Source of the DNA: Pseudomonadota bacterium
GTDB taxonomy: Bacteria > Pseudomonadota > Gammaproteobacteria > Steroidobacterales > Steroidobacteraceae
Assembly: GCA_016705325.1 (NCBI GenBank)
Contig: JADIYJ010000012.1
Location: 1 to 64,000, forward strand
Reading direction: 5' to 3'
DNA: 64,000 bases
Part shown: piece after piece, positions 1 through 8,552 of the stretch
Position numbering within the stretch: the stretch's first letter is position 1
Layout of the letters: each line of letters begins with the position of its first letter
Position numbers and translations under genes: made by a program
The notes under the pieces: generated by a model
The model's input: only the letters and a program-made list of their open reading frames with translations
What the model was told of the DNA's origin: nothing
Database searches by the model: none

Positions 1-1251
1 ACATTGCTGGCGGCCTGCACGGCAACTCACGCCGACACTCCCGTCTTCCCCGAGTCCTCCGATCGCAAGCACATCGAAGTGCTGTCGTCGGATGCCTTCG
101 AGGGGCGTGCACCCGGCACCGCGGGCGAGCAGAAGACGCTCGCCTGCATCGAACAACAGTTCCGGGCGGCCGGATTGCAGCCGGGCATCGGCGACAGCTA
201 CCTGCAACCCGTGCCGGTGGTCGAGATCATGCCGCACGCGGACGCTGCGATGCGGCTCAGCGGAGCAGGCGGCAAGTCGCTTGAACTGCGCAGCCCGGAC
301 GGAGTCGTGGTGTGGACCAAGCGACCTGTACCCGCCTCCGGCATCGGGAATGCCGGGGTGGTCTACGCCGGCTACGGCCTCGTCGCACCGGAGTATGGCT
401 GGAACGACTACGCCGGCCTCGACGTGCGCGGCAAGCTGGCGCTGGCGGCAGCCGGCATGGACTTCGGCGCGCTGAAGCAAGCGTCGTCGGTCCGCGGCTT
501 CCAGGGCCAGGCGACAAACCTCACGGCCAGCATGTCCGTGCGCAACGACGTGCGCAACACGGCCTCCTACAACGTGGTGGGCAGGGTGCCGGGTAGCAAG
601 CGTCCCGACGAGGCGTTCGTGTACACCGCGCACTGGGACCACCTTGGCAGGACTGCGAACGCCAAACCTGGCGAAGACGCGATCTTCAACGGTGCGCAGG
701 ACAACGCGACGGGCGTCTCGGCGCTGATCGAACTCGGTCGCGCCTTCGCTGCGACGAAGCCAGCACCGGAACGGTCGCTGATTTTCGTCGCCGTTACGGC
801 GGAGGAATCGGGGCTGCTCGGCAGCGAGTACGTTGCCGCACATCCGCCCATCCTCGTCGCGCAGATGGTCGGCGGGTTGAACATGGACAACCTCTACAGC
901 GTCGGCAAGACGCGCGACATCACCGTGATCGGGTTTGGCAAATCGGAACTCGAGGATGACCTGCGCACTGTCGCAGCAGGACAGGGACGCGTGCCGGTGC
1001 GGTACACCAAGGCTGGCATCGACAGCCCGACGCTGGGCGCGGAGTTCGGCAAGCAGTGGCTCGCGGATTACACGGCGCAGCGCCACCACCAGGTCACGGA
1101 CGAGTACTCGCCCGACTGGGACGTGAGCGGCACGCTGCAGGACCTGCAGCTGTACTACGACGTGGGGCTCGGCGTGGCGAACTCATCGCGCTGGCCGAAC
1201 TGGCGCGCGGACCGCGAGTTTCGCGCGATCCGGGATCAGAGCCGCAAGTAG
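1..1251 (+). CDS. M28-family zinc metallopeptidase, lipoprotein, 5' end outside window
   Basis: The frame is already open at base 1 and begins with a lipobox-like L-A-A-C, so the gene starts upstream and the product is probably an exported, lipid-anchored aminopeptidase-like enzyme. Expected M28 metal ligands are visible: HWDH near residue 210, QDNATG near 232-237, the EE pair near 266-267, NMDN near 296, and RHHQ before TDEY near the C-terminus. A PA-like insert appears to lie between the N-terminus and the catalytic core. The stretch that in relatives carries an RSDHF-like segment, between GRVPV and YTKAGI, seems to be missing. The family is clear; the substrate is not. Confidence 0.85.
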   Translation, partial: TLLAACTATHADTPVFPESSDRKHIEVLSSDAFEGRAPGTAGEQKTLACIEQQFRAAGLQPGIGDSYLQPVPVVEIMPHADAAMRLSGAGGKSLELRSPDGVVVWTKRPVPASGIGNAGVVYAGYGLVAPEYGWNDYAGLDVRGKLALAAAGMDFGALKQASSVRGFQGQATNLTASMSVRNDVRNTASYNVVGRVPGSKRPDEAFVYTAHWDHLGRTANAKPGEDAIFNGAQDNATGVSALIELGRAFAATKPAPERSLIFVAVTAEESGLLGSEYVAAHPPILVAQMVGGLNMDNLYSVGKTRDITVIGFGKSELEDDLRTVAAGQGRVPVRYTKAGIDSPTLGAEFGKQWLADYTAQRHHQVTDEYSPDWDVSGTLQDLQLYYDVGLGVANSSRWPNWRADREFRAIRDQSRK

Positions 1252-1302
1252 CCCGCAGCCCTGTCGGCAGCCACGCGGGCGTCATGGCAAGGGCGGGCAC
1301 CC

Positions 1303-2292
1303 TCACTCGCGGACGATGAGTTCCGCGAGTTGTGCGGGCTCGTCGCCGCGATCCATGTCAGCGACGACGTCGAACACGGACCCGCCGTCGATGCGGGTTT
1401 CGATGCCTTCCAGTTTGAGGCGGGTAGGCCGGCCGTCACTGCCGACGATGGTCGTCATGACCGCGGCCTGATCGTCTGCGTCGAGCCAGCCGAACTGGCA
1501 GCCCAGCACCGGCCCGTCGTTGAGCGCGTCCCTGGTGTCTTCGGCACAGGCGAGAAAAGCGACGCGTCCGTCGGCGGTCACCGCAGCGTCGGTGAAACCC
1601 AGGGACACGCCCGCCACTGCGCCGAGGTCAACCTCGAGAACTCGACGCACCGGCGGCAACGGGTTGCGGCCGTCGAGCCAGCCCACGAACCTGTTGAGCG
1701 AAAGGTCGAGGATCGCGTTCCACGACTTGCCGCCACGCTCGCCGATGCCACGCTGCAACAGTCGCAGCCGTTCGCCGTGCACCACGGCGCCTTCGATGTT
1801 CAAGCGCGTGTCATGCGCCGCAGCGTGAACGCGCAGGCTGGCATAGAAGTCACTGCCTGACAGTTGCTGCGCCATCGCGCCCTTCCCGGACGCAATCGTC
1901 ACGATCTTTTCACGCTGCGGGGTCGAGCCCGACCCGAACGCCACCAGCCGCTCGTCCGGGAGCACGACGCAGGCCTCGAGATCCATCTTGAATTTCTTGT
2001 TGCCGCGCGTGTCGTCGAAGACTCGTGCGCCGTCCGGCCCGGCCGGCAGCAGGATCGGTTGCGTCGAGCCCGTTCCCGGATCGAGCACGGCCAGCGCGCT
2101 GACGTCGTCCTGCAGGATGACCAGCCGGTGGCCCTGGCGGCGGATCGAAGAGGCCGCCCGCACGTGACCGGGCAGGTCTTCCAGCGGATGGGGGCCATGG
2201 TCGTAGCGGAGCAGCCGCGGCGTACCGAGCGTCGCGGTCAGGCTCGTCGATACCGTCGCACGGAGCGTCTTGAACTCTGGGGGGCGTGACAT
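1303..2292 (-). CDS. DUF6929-like protein of unknown function
   Basis: This is a 329-residue protein with an ATG start and no obvious signal peptide. It has repeated strand-rich segments reminiscent of a beta-propeller-like fold, for example LVILQDDVSALAVLD and RVFDDTRGNKKFKMDLEAC. The sequence resembles proteins grouped as DUF6929, but that is recalled resemblance rather than a search result. It converges with the upstream peptidase, leaving about 50 bases between stops, and stands alone on its strand. No catalytic motif is recognisable and no function is proposed. Confidence 0.6.
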   Translation of the reverse strand: MSRPPEFKTLRATVSTSLTATLGTPRLLRYDHGPHPLEDLPGHVRAASSIRRQGHRLVILQDDVSALAVLDPGTGSTQPILLPAGPDGARVFDDTRGNKKFKMDLEACVVLPDERLVAFGSGSTPQREKIVTIASGKGAMAQQLSGSDFYASLRVHAAAHDTRLNIEGAVVHGERLRLLQRGIGERGGKSWNAILDLSLNRFVGWLDGRNPLPPVRRVLEVDLGAVAGVSLGFTDAAVTADGRVAFLACAEDTRDALNDGPVLGCQFGWLDADDQAAVMTTIVGSDGRPTRLKLEGIETRIDGGSVFDVVADMDRGDEPAQLAELIVRE

Positions 2293-2350
2293 CGGCCGCC
2301 ATTGAGCGGGGTGCGCCGCACAAGGTCAAGCGGACTTTTTGCGGAACACT

Positions 2351-2560
<210 letters not shown>

Positions 2561-2561
2561 G

Positions 2562-2789
2562 GTTAATGCAGATGAGTTCTTGTTTATGCCAGAGAAGCTC
2601 GACCGGGACCTCCGCCTCCGATCCACTGACGTTCATCGCCAGCAGTTCGGGAATGAGAGTTCGCAGTTTCTTCGTCATTGACTCAACCGTCGCGGACTCC
2701 GTCGCGAGACCTGGCACGTTCGTCTCACTGACGAACCAAACGCGAGCATCGGCGTCCCAGTCGCATTTCACGGTGTAGGACTTTCTCAT
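2562..2789 (-). CDS. HicB-like DUF1902 antitoxin, 3' end obscured
   Basis: The frame starts at the ATG at 2789 (MRKSYTVKCDWDADARVW) and continues with VPGLATESATVESMTKKL and LIPELLAMN, the pattern of DUF1902/HicB-like antitoxins. These are small proteins that neutralise the partner HicA nuclease and usually repress their own operon. About 76 residues are readable, then the frame runs into the G/C tract at 2560 and no believable stop is seen. The antitoxin precedes the toxin, both on the minus strand, as in many DUF1902-HicA pairs. An in-frame start further upstream at 2825 is possible but adds residues unlike the family. Confidence 0.65.
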
Positions 2790-2907
2790 ACGGCGCAGAC
2801 GGGTCGATGACTGCCCCATGGACACAAACTTACCATACGCAGATTGCCCGAGGTGTCACCCGCTCCATATCTACAAATCTGGTGCCTTTACCGAAAAACC
2901 GGCAAGA

Positions 2908-2933
2908 CCCCCTCCCGCCTGAACGGGAGAGGG
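2908..2933 (-). terminator. Putative terminator after the tautomerase
   Basis: Ten-base arms (CCCCCTCCCG and CGGGAGAGGG, one mismatch) enclose a six-base loop. On the minus strand the hairpin is followed within about ten bases by a run of five Ts. It lies just beyond the stop of the tautomerase gene and would end a transcript from the cupin-tautomerase side. It also resembles GGGAGAGGG-type intergenic palindromes of gammaproteobacteria. Confidence 0.4.
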
Positions 2934-2944
2934 ACCATGGCCAG

Positions 2945-3169
2945 CTACGCGGCCTTGCCTTCAGCGAGCGCCTTCACGTCCGAGCTCTTGAGCGCCTGGC
3001 CGCCGATGGCCCAGTCGCCGCTCTTGAACTCGTTGATACGGACGGTGGTGACGCCGCGCATCCGTTCGCCTTCCACTTCGATCATGGCCGCGGTGACCTT
3101 GGCGATCATGTCGGCCTTCTGCTGCGGCGTGAACACGTCTGCAATGACGTCGATGGTAACGAGGGGCAT
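2945..3169 (-). CDS. 4-oxalocrotonate tautomerase-family protein
   Basis: The 74-residue product begins MPLVTIDV, so removal of the initiator exposes the N-terminal proline that acts as general base in this superfamily. Length and the beta-alpha-beta pattern (TPQQKADMIAKVTAAMIEV, then VTTVRINEF) fit small hexameric 4-OT-like tautomerases. A good ribosome binding site (GGAGAAACGAC) precedes the ATG. It lies 24 bases downstream of a secreted cupin gene on the same strand, so the two may be cotranscribed. The substrate cannot be told from sequence; many family members act on 2-hydroxymuconate-like compounds. Confidence 0.8.
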   Translation of the reverse strand: MPLVTIDVIADVFTPQQKADMIAKVTAAMIEVEGERMRGVTTVRINEFKSGDWAIGGQALKSSDVKALAEGKAA

Positions 3170-3193
3170 GTCGTTTCTCCTTGCGATGGTTGG

Positions 3194-3673
3194 TTACAGC
3201 GTTCCTGCAAACGGCAGCGCGTCCACCGCACCGTTGAACGCGATGAACAATGTGCAGGCCTCCGCTCCGTTGCAGCGAGCCGTGTGCGGCAGGGCGGCTG
3301 GCCCATACGCGTAATCACCGCGCTTCAGGCTCACGGCTGGATGGCCGGCGTAGGTCACGTCGATCTGGCCGGAGACGAGCACCATGCGTTCGGCCGACGT
3401 GTGCGAGTGCGCCGGAATCGTGTAGCCCGACGGCACACGCAGGAACACGTCGGCACCGGGCTCGGCAGGGTTGCCGTGCAGCACCGCGATCTGGCAGCCC
3501 GGCGGGAAAATGGCCGGGCAAGCTCCCCACTGCAGGCCGGCCGCTGTCTCGGCGAGAGCCAACGGGCGGTCCAGCCCCGGCGTAACTGGTGTCTCGGCGT
3601 TCAGCAAGCATGGCGCACCCAGGACAGCGCAAACGATGGCGGGCAGGGTCAGGTTGTGGAGGGGCCGGATCAT
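3194..3673 (-). CDS. Secreted cupin-domain protein
   Basis: The 159-residue protein has an N-terminal signal peptide (about residues 1-26, ending near LLNAETP) followed by one cupin barrel. Cupin motif 1 is seen as PAHSHTSAERMVLVSG near residues 84-99 and motif 2 as GDYAYGPAALPHTARC near 115-130, so metal-binding histidines are present. ChrR-like or plant-type periplasmic cupins are the closest general match. It probably forms a two-gene unit with the tautomerase just downstream. The divergent regulator gene starts 143 bases away and could control it. Confidence 0.7.
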   Translation of the reverse strand: MIRPLHNLTLPAIVCAVLGAPCLLNAETPVTPGLDRPLALAETAAGLQWGACPAIFPPGCQIAVLHGNPAEPGADVFLRVPSGYTIPAHSHTSAERMVLVSGQIDVTYAGHPAVSLKRGDYAYGPAALPHTARCNGAEACTLFIAFNGAVDALPFAGTL

Positions 3674-3815
3674 GCTGGTACTCCTTGGTCTCGGGGCGTG
3701 CAGGCGAATACTGGCAGCCCGCGCCGGTCGAAGCCTGCAGAGGGCATGGAGATTTCATGGAGGTTTCTGCGGTGGTTTCTGGGCGATCGCCCCGGCCGGC
3801 GGTATCCTCGGGCCC

Positions 3816-5372
3816 ATGCTCTACCGGTTCGACACCTTCGAGCTCGACACGGCCAAAGCCGAGCTGCGAGAGAACGGCGCACCACGCCCGGTCGAGCCCC
3901 AGGTCTTTGCCCTGCTCACCCTGCTGGTCGAAAACCGCGAGCGCCTGGTCTCGCGGGACGAAATCCACGACAAGATCTGGGACCGGCGCATCGTGTCCGA
4001 TGCCGCGCTCGCGAGTCGCATCAAGTCGGCACGACAGGTGCTCGGCGATGACGGCCGTTCACAGCGTTCTATCCGCACGATCCACGGCCAGGGTTTCCGC
4101 TTCGTCGCCGAGGTGAAAGTCGCGCGGGCGATTCAGCTCATCGACCCTCCACCGCTGGAGCTGCCTACCGGACACCAGGCAGAGTCGACGCGACCCTCGA
4201 TCGCCGTGCTGCCGTTTCGCCTCGTCGGCAACGCCGGGCCGTACGCGGCCATTGCCGACGCCCTGCCCCACGAGCTGATCATGGAGCTGTCGCGGCTGCG
4301 CTGGCTGTTCGTCACGGCGCGTGGCTCGTCGTTTCGCCTGCGCGCCGAAGACGCCGACATGCGCGAAATCGGTCGCGTGCTCGGGGTGCGGTATTGCCTG
4401 TCCGGCACCGTTGACGTCGCGGGCCCGAACCTCGTCGTCACCGTCGAACTCATCGACACGCGCAGCGACGGTGTCGTCTGGGCGGACCGATTCGCCGGCT
4501 CGGTCGAGGACGTGCACACGATCCGCGAGGACATCCGCGCACGGATCCTGACGGCGCTCGAACTGCAGATCCCCCTGCACGAAGCGAACCTTGCCCGTCT
4601 CACGGTGACAGAGGACCTCGATGCGTGGTCGGCGTATCACCTGGGTCTGCAGCACATGTACCGCTTCAACCGCACGGACAATGCCGCCGCCACGGCGCTG
4701 TTTCAGCATGCCGTCGCCAGGGACCCGGGATTCGCCCGCGCGCACGCAGGGCTGTCGTTCGTGCACTTTCAAACGGCGTTCATGCGGCACACGGACGACA
4801 TTGCCGGCGAGTCCGACCTCGCCCGTCGCTTCGCGCAGCGCGGCCTGGAACTCGATCCGCTCGACCCGTTCGTGAACTTCACGATGGGCCGCACCTTCTG
4901 GCTCTCGGGCGATCTCGAGGGCGGGCTCGCGTGGCTCGAGCGCGCGACAACGATCAGCCCGAACTATGCGCAAGGTATCTATGCCCAGGCCTGGACCGAG
5001 ACGCTCGCGGGCCGCGGCCTGCCGGGCCGCGCGCACGTCGACCTGTCGATGCGCCTGAGCCCGCTCGACCCGCTCTATTACGCGATGCTCGGCACGCGAG
5101 CCTTCACCCACATGGTCGTTGGCGAAGACCTCGCCGCAGCGGAGTGGGCCGAGCGGGCGGCGCGCTCGCCGGGCGCCCACGTGCTGATCGCGATGATCGC
5201 GTCGGCCACGCAGGCCATGATCGGCGACGACGCGAAGGCCGCGCAGTGGGCTGCCAACGTTCGATCGCGCAATCCCGTGCTCACGCGCGCGGATTTTTTC
5301 CGCGCGTTCCCGATGAAATCGGAGGTGACTCGCGCGCAAGTTGCGAACGCGCTGGCGAGCCTCGGGTTCTGA
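3816..5372 (+). CDS. Winged-helix transcriptional regulator with TolB-like and TPR regions
   Basis: From ATG 3816 the product is 518 residues. Residues about 1-95 form an OmpR/CadC-type winged-helix DNA-binding domain (MLYRFDTFELDTAKAELREN, then GFRFVAEV). Residues about 125-255 resemble the TolB-like domain found in soluble adenylate-cyclase-type regulators (SIAVLPFRLVG, LSGTVDV). The rest is TPR-like helical repeats (LFQHAVARDPGFARAHAGL). There is no transmembrane segment, unlike CadC. The open frame extends upstream to 3471, but that part overlaps the divergent cupin gene and lacks conserved sequence, so the later ATG is chosen. The neighbouring cupin/tautomerase pair is a plausible target. 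Confidence 0.8.
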   Translation: MLYRFDTFELDTAKAELRENGAPRPVEPQVFALLTLLVENRERLVSRDEIHDKIWDRRIVSDAALASRIKSARQVLGDDGRSQRSIRTIHGQGFRFVAEVKVARAIQLIDPPPLELPTGHQAESTRPSIAVLPFRLVGNAGPYAAIADALPHELIMELSRLRWLFVTARGSSFRLRAEDADMREIGRVLGVRYCLSGTVDVAGPNLVVTVELIDTRSDGVVWADRFAGSVEDVHTIREDIRARILTALELQIPLHEANLARLTVTEDLDAWSAYHLGLQHMYRFNRTDNAAATALFQHAVARDPGFARAHAGLSFVHFQTAFMRHTDDIAGESDLARRFAQRGLELDPLDPFVNFTMGRTFWLSGDLEGGLAWLERATTISPNYAQGIYAQAWTETLAGRGLPGRAHVDLSMRLSPLDPLYYAMLGTRAFTHMVVGEDLAAAEWAERAARSPGAHVLIAMIASATQAMIGDDAKAAQWAANVRSRNPVLTRADFFRAFPMKSEVTRAQVANALASLGF

Positions 5373-5413
5373 AGCCGGGACGCGCGAGGTGGTGATTTTT
5401 CCAGGAGACTGAC

Positions 5414-5833
5414 GTGCCACTTGCATTGAGGAAAAGCGTGAAACAACTGGTGGACGAAGCGCTCGCCGAGATCGAGACGCTGAGCGTCGATGACGCCCGC
5501 GCGCTGCTCGGCCGGCCCGACGTGACATTCATCGACCTGCGTGACCCGCGCGAACTCTGGCGCGAAGGCGGCATGCCCGGCGCAGTGAACGTGACCCGCG
5601 GCATGCTCGAATTCTGGATCGATCCCAGCAGTCCTTATCACAAGGACTTCTTCGCCTCGGGTAACCGGTTCGTCTTCTTCTGTGCCGGCGGCTGGCGCTC
5701 CGCACTCGCCGCGAAGACCGCCCAGGACATGGGACTGACGCCGGTCGCCCACCTCCACGGCGGGTTCGGCGCCTGGAAGAAATCGGGTGCACCGGTTGCA
5801 ACCATCGAACCAAAACCGGCGCATAGCGCCTGA
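5414..5833 (+). CDS. Rhodanese-like sulfurtransferase
   Basis: The 139-residue single-domain rhodanese starts with GTG at 5414 behind a CCAGGAG ribosome binding site. The domain core shows FIDLRDPRELWREGGMPGA, and the active-site loop is FFCAGGWRSA with the nucleophilic cysteine at residue 90. Such enzymes carry sulfur as a persulfide; the acceptor is unknown. An N-terminal helix (KQLVDEALAEIETLS) is shared in layout with the second rhodanese at 14.2 kb, suggesting paralogues. It lies 41 bases after the regulator and just before the serine hydrolase. Confidence 0.85.
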   Translation: MPLALRKSVKQLVDEALAEIETLSVDDARALLGRPDVTFIDLRDPRELWREGGMPGAVNVTRGMLEFWIDPSSPYHKDFFASGNRFVFFCAGGWRSALAAKTAQDMGLTPVAHLHGGFGAWKKSGAPVATIEPKPAHSA

Positions 5834-5841
5834 GGCCATCC

Positions 5842-7244
5842 ATGCAGATCAACGCCCGCAACCTCATTGCCTTGGCCAGCCTGCTGCTGGTCGCTTTCTC
5901 CTCCGAGGCACGCAAGGTCGACGCTGGTCTCGACCAGGCCACGACGCAGCGGCCGCGGAAGTGCTGCAACAGACAGGCGTGCCGAGTGCCTCGATCGCGG
6001 TGGTCAGGGACGGCCGCATCGTCTATGCGCAGGCGTATGGCGGCGCCGAACTGGGGCCGAAGCTTCTCCCTGCCCGCCCGGCGATGCGTTACGCCATCGG
6101 CTCGATCTCGAAGCAGTTCACGGCGTCTGCGCTGCTCCTGCTGCAGCAGGACGGCAAGCTCTCGCTCGACGACAAGGTGGCGAAGTACTTTCCACAACTG
6201 ACCCGTGCCAACGAGATCACCATCCGCCAGCTGTTGTCCCACACGGCGGGCTACCAGGACTACTGGCCACAGGACTACCTGTTTGCGGACATGTTGCGGC
6301 CGACGGAGCCGTCGGCGATTCTCGACCGCTGGGCTCGCCAGCCGCTCGACTACGAACCCGGCACTCGCTGGCAGTACAGCAACACCGGCTACGTGGTCGC
6401 GGGACTCATCGTCGAGAAGGTCAGCGGTGAACCGCTGTACCGGTTCCTCGAGCGGCGCATTTTCGAACCGCTGGGAATCAAGTCAGTCCGCGACTTCGAC
6501 ACGGAGCCGCTGGCTCACGGCACGGTGCCCGGCTACCAATCGTATGCGCTTGGCCCGCCTCGTGCGTCTGGGCACAGCGGCCCGGGCTGGCTGTTCGGCG
6601 CGGGCGGCCTCGCCATGAACGCCGAGGACCTGGCTCGCTGGAACGTTTCCCTGATCAATCGCACCGTGCTGAGCGCCGACTCCTATCGCGCGCTCGAAAC
6701 CGAGGTATTGCTGAACAATGGCGCGGGCACCGACTACGCGCTTGGACTCGACGTTGCGATGGACCGCCAGCGGCGCAAGCTGGAACACGGTGGCGAAGTC
6801 GCGGGGTTCACGGCGCTGAATGTCGTCTACCCCGACGACGGCGTGGCCATCACGGTCCTGACCAATCTCATGGCAACGCATGCGCCCGACCAGCTTGCGG
6901 CGAAGATCGCGGACATCGTTTTCGAACACGCCGACGCGACCGATGCCGTGCGAACGGCGCAGACGAAGGCGATCTACGAAGGACTGCTGGCCGGCCGCAT
7001 CGACCGCTCGCAGTTCACGTCGAACGCGAACGGTTACTTCTCGCCGCAAGCCCTCGCCGATTTCCAGGCAAGCCTCGGTCCGCTCGGTGCGCCGAAGGAA
7101 TTCAAGCATGTCCGGACGTGGCAGCGCGGCGGAATGACCGGCCGTTCGTACCACGCCGTCTATCCCGATCGAAAACTGCGTGTCTGGACCTATGAAATGC
7201 CGGACGGCAGGCTCGAGCAGTTGCAGGTGCAGGCGGTCGAATAG
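5842..7244 (+). CDS. Secreted beta-lactamase-family serine hydrolase, frameshifted
   Basis: A signal peptide (MQINARNLIALASLLLVAF, from ATG 5842) is in one frame and the catalytic body in the next, with the break at about 5930-5945. A single missing base there would restore one protein of about 467 residues. The body has the class C/DD-peptidase motifs: S-I-S-K (SxxK nucleophile), Y-S-N (YxN) and H-G-G in place of KTG. A C-terminal domain of unknown role follows. Either the gene is a recent pseudogene or the base is a sequencing error, which I favour because the remainder is undamaged. Esterase or peptidase activity is more likely than true beta-lactamase. Confidence 0.75.
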
Positions 7245-7321
7245 CGAACAGGCGTCATTTCATCGAGTGCAGGCCGATGAGGTTGCCCTCGGTGTCGACG
7301 GCATGCCTGGCGCATTGCCTT

Positions 7322-7825
7322 TCAGCGCGCCGCCACCACTTCGATCTCGACCAGCGCGCCCGGCACGGGCAGTGCCACCACCTGCACCGTGGTCCGCGCC
7401 GGCAGGTTGCCCTGGCTGGCTGCGCCGAAGTAGCGCGAGTAGGCCTTCATCAGGCCACCGAAGTCCATGCCGCCACCCTTCGCCGGGTCGCCCACCATGA
7501 AGACGTTCATCTTCACGACGTCGGCCATCGTCAGCCCGGATGCAGCGAGCTCCTTCTCGATCCTGGCGAGCACGCTGGCAGTCTGGGTCTCGGTGTCGCC
7601 GAGGCGCTCGGTGCTGCCGGCCGGAGCGTCCGGCCTGGCGACATCCGCGAGCGTGCCGCTGACGAAGACGATGCGTGCGGCGCCAGGCACTGCGACGCTG
7701 CTGGCGATCGGAAAATCAGGCAGCGACCGGCGCGTGATCGCATCGGCGGCCGGGGCAGTGAACGGCAGCGCAAGCAGCACGCACGTCAACGACGATGCAA
7801 GCAATCCACGGTCGAGTACTGTCAT
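7322..7825 (-). CDS. Exported RidA/YjgF-family protein
   Basis: The start is ATG 7825, preceded by a strong AGGAGG ribosome binding site; longer frames upstream lack this. The 167-residue product has a signal peptide (about 1-27, ending PAADA) followed by a RidA-like domain with FVSGTLAD, VVKMNVFMVG and a C-terminal RTTVQVVALP...VEIEVVAAR containing the arginine that binds substrate carboxylates in RidA. Cytosolic RidA hydrolyses reactive enamines and imines; exported homologues have unknown substrates. It is convergent with the serine hydrolase and divergent from the dehydrogenase genes. Confidence 0.8.
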   Translation of the reverse strand: MTVLDRGLLASSLTCVLLALPFTAPAADAITRRSLPDFPIASSVAVPGAARIVFVSGTLADVARPDAPAGSTERLGDTETQTASVLARIEKELAASGLTMADVVKMNVFMVGDPAKGGGMDFGGLMKAYSRYFGAASQGNLPARTTVQVVALPVPGALVEIEVVAAR

Positions 7826-7931
7826 CGGACCTCCTGTCGGGCCGGCATGGCCACGCTGCGATGCAAAAGTGCCCGCGGCGACGAAGGACATAGCATACTC
7901 AGTCCAGAATAACGCTCGCAGGGGAATCGCC

Positions 7932-8552
7932 ATGGACGCTTCGGGTACGTCGCGCAGGAGTTTCCTGCAGGCTTCCGGCGGCACGCTCGGCATGGCATGG
8001 CTCGCGGCCAGCTGGCCGCAGGTCGTCGCTGCAGCCGAACACGCCCATCAGAGGGTCAGCGACACCGCGGATCGCAGCAAGCTTCGGTTGCTCACGCCGG
8101 CACAGGCGCGCGACGTCGACGCCATTGCGTCGCAGATCGTCCCGAGCGGCGCCACTCCGGGCGCCCATGAAGCCGGCGTGGTCTATTTCATCGACCAGGT
8201 CCATGCGGGGCTCTGGCAGGAGAACGCCGCGGAGTTCGTGGCGAGCCTGACTGAATTCCAGGCGAAGTGCGCCAGGCACCATCCGGGCGTCGCGCAATTT
8301 GCGGACCTGTCGTTCGACGACCAGACCGCGTACCTCAAGCACCTCGAGCACACGCCGTTCTTTGGCGGCATGCGGTTCCTGACGGTGCTCGGGCTGCTCG
8401 CCCTGCCCTCTTATGGCGGCAACGCGGACAAGCTCGGCTGGAAACTCGTGGGTTTCGTCGACCAGCACGCGTGGCAACCACCGTTTGGCCATTACGACGC
8501 CGGGTACGCCGGGTTCGTGCCGTACGCGAAAGTCGCCGAGCAGCCGTCGTGA
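7932..8552 (+). CDS. Gluconate 2-dehydrogenase subunit 3-family protein, Tat-exported
   Basis: The 206-residue protein starts at ATG 7932 with a twin-arginine signal (SRRSFLQASGGTLGMAWLA). The mature part has the subunit-3 pattern (LTPAQARDVDAIASQIVPS, then GVVYFIDQV). In known three-component sugar-acid dehydrogenases this small Tat protein escorts the FAD subunit across the membrane, since that partner lacks its own signal. The next gene overlaps by four bases (GTGA) and encodes exactly such a GMC flavoprotein without a signal peptide, so the two form one translationally coupled unit. Confidence 0.85.
   Translation: MDASGTSRRSFLQASGGTLGMAWLAASWPQVVAAAEHAHQRVSDTADRSKLRLLTPAQARDVDAIASQIVPSGATPGAHEAGVVYFIDQVHAGLWQENAAEFVASLTEFQAKCARHHPGVAQFADLSFDDQTAYLKHLEHTPFFGGMRFLTVLGLLALPSYGGNADKLGWKLVGFVDQHAWQPPFGHYDAGYAGFVPYAKVAEQPS

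Noticed and set aside
3471..3815. Longer N-terminus for the winged-helix regulator
   Set aside because: The extension overlaps the divergent cupin gene, is not conserved, and the ATG at 3816 begins exactly at the winged-helix domain.
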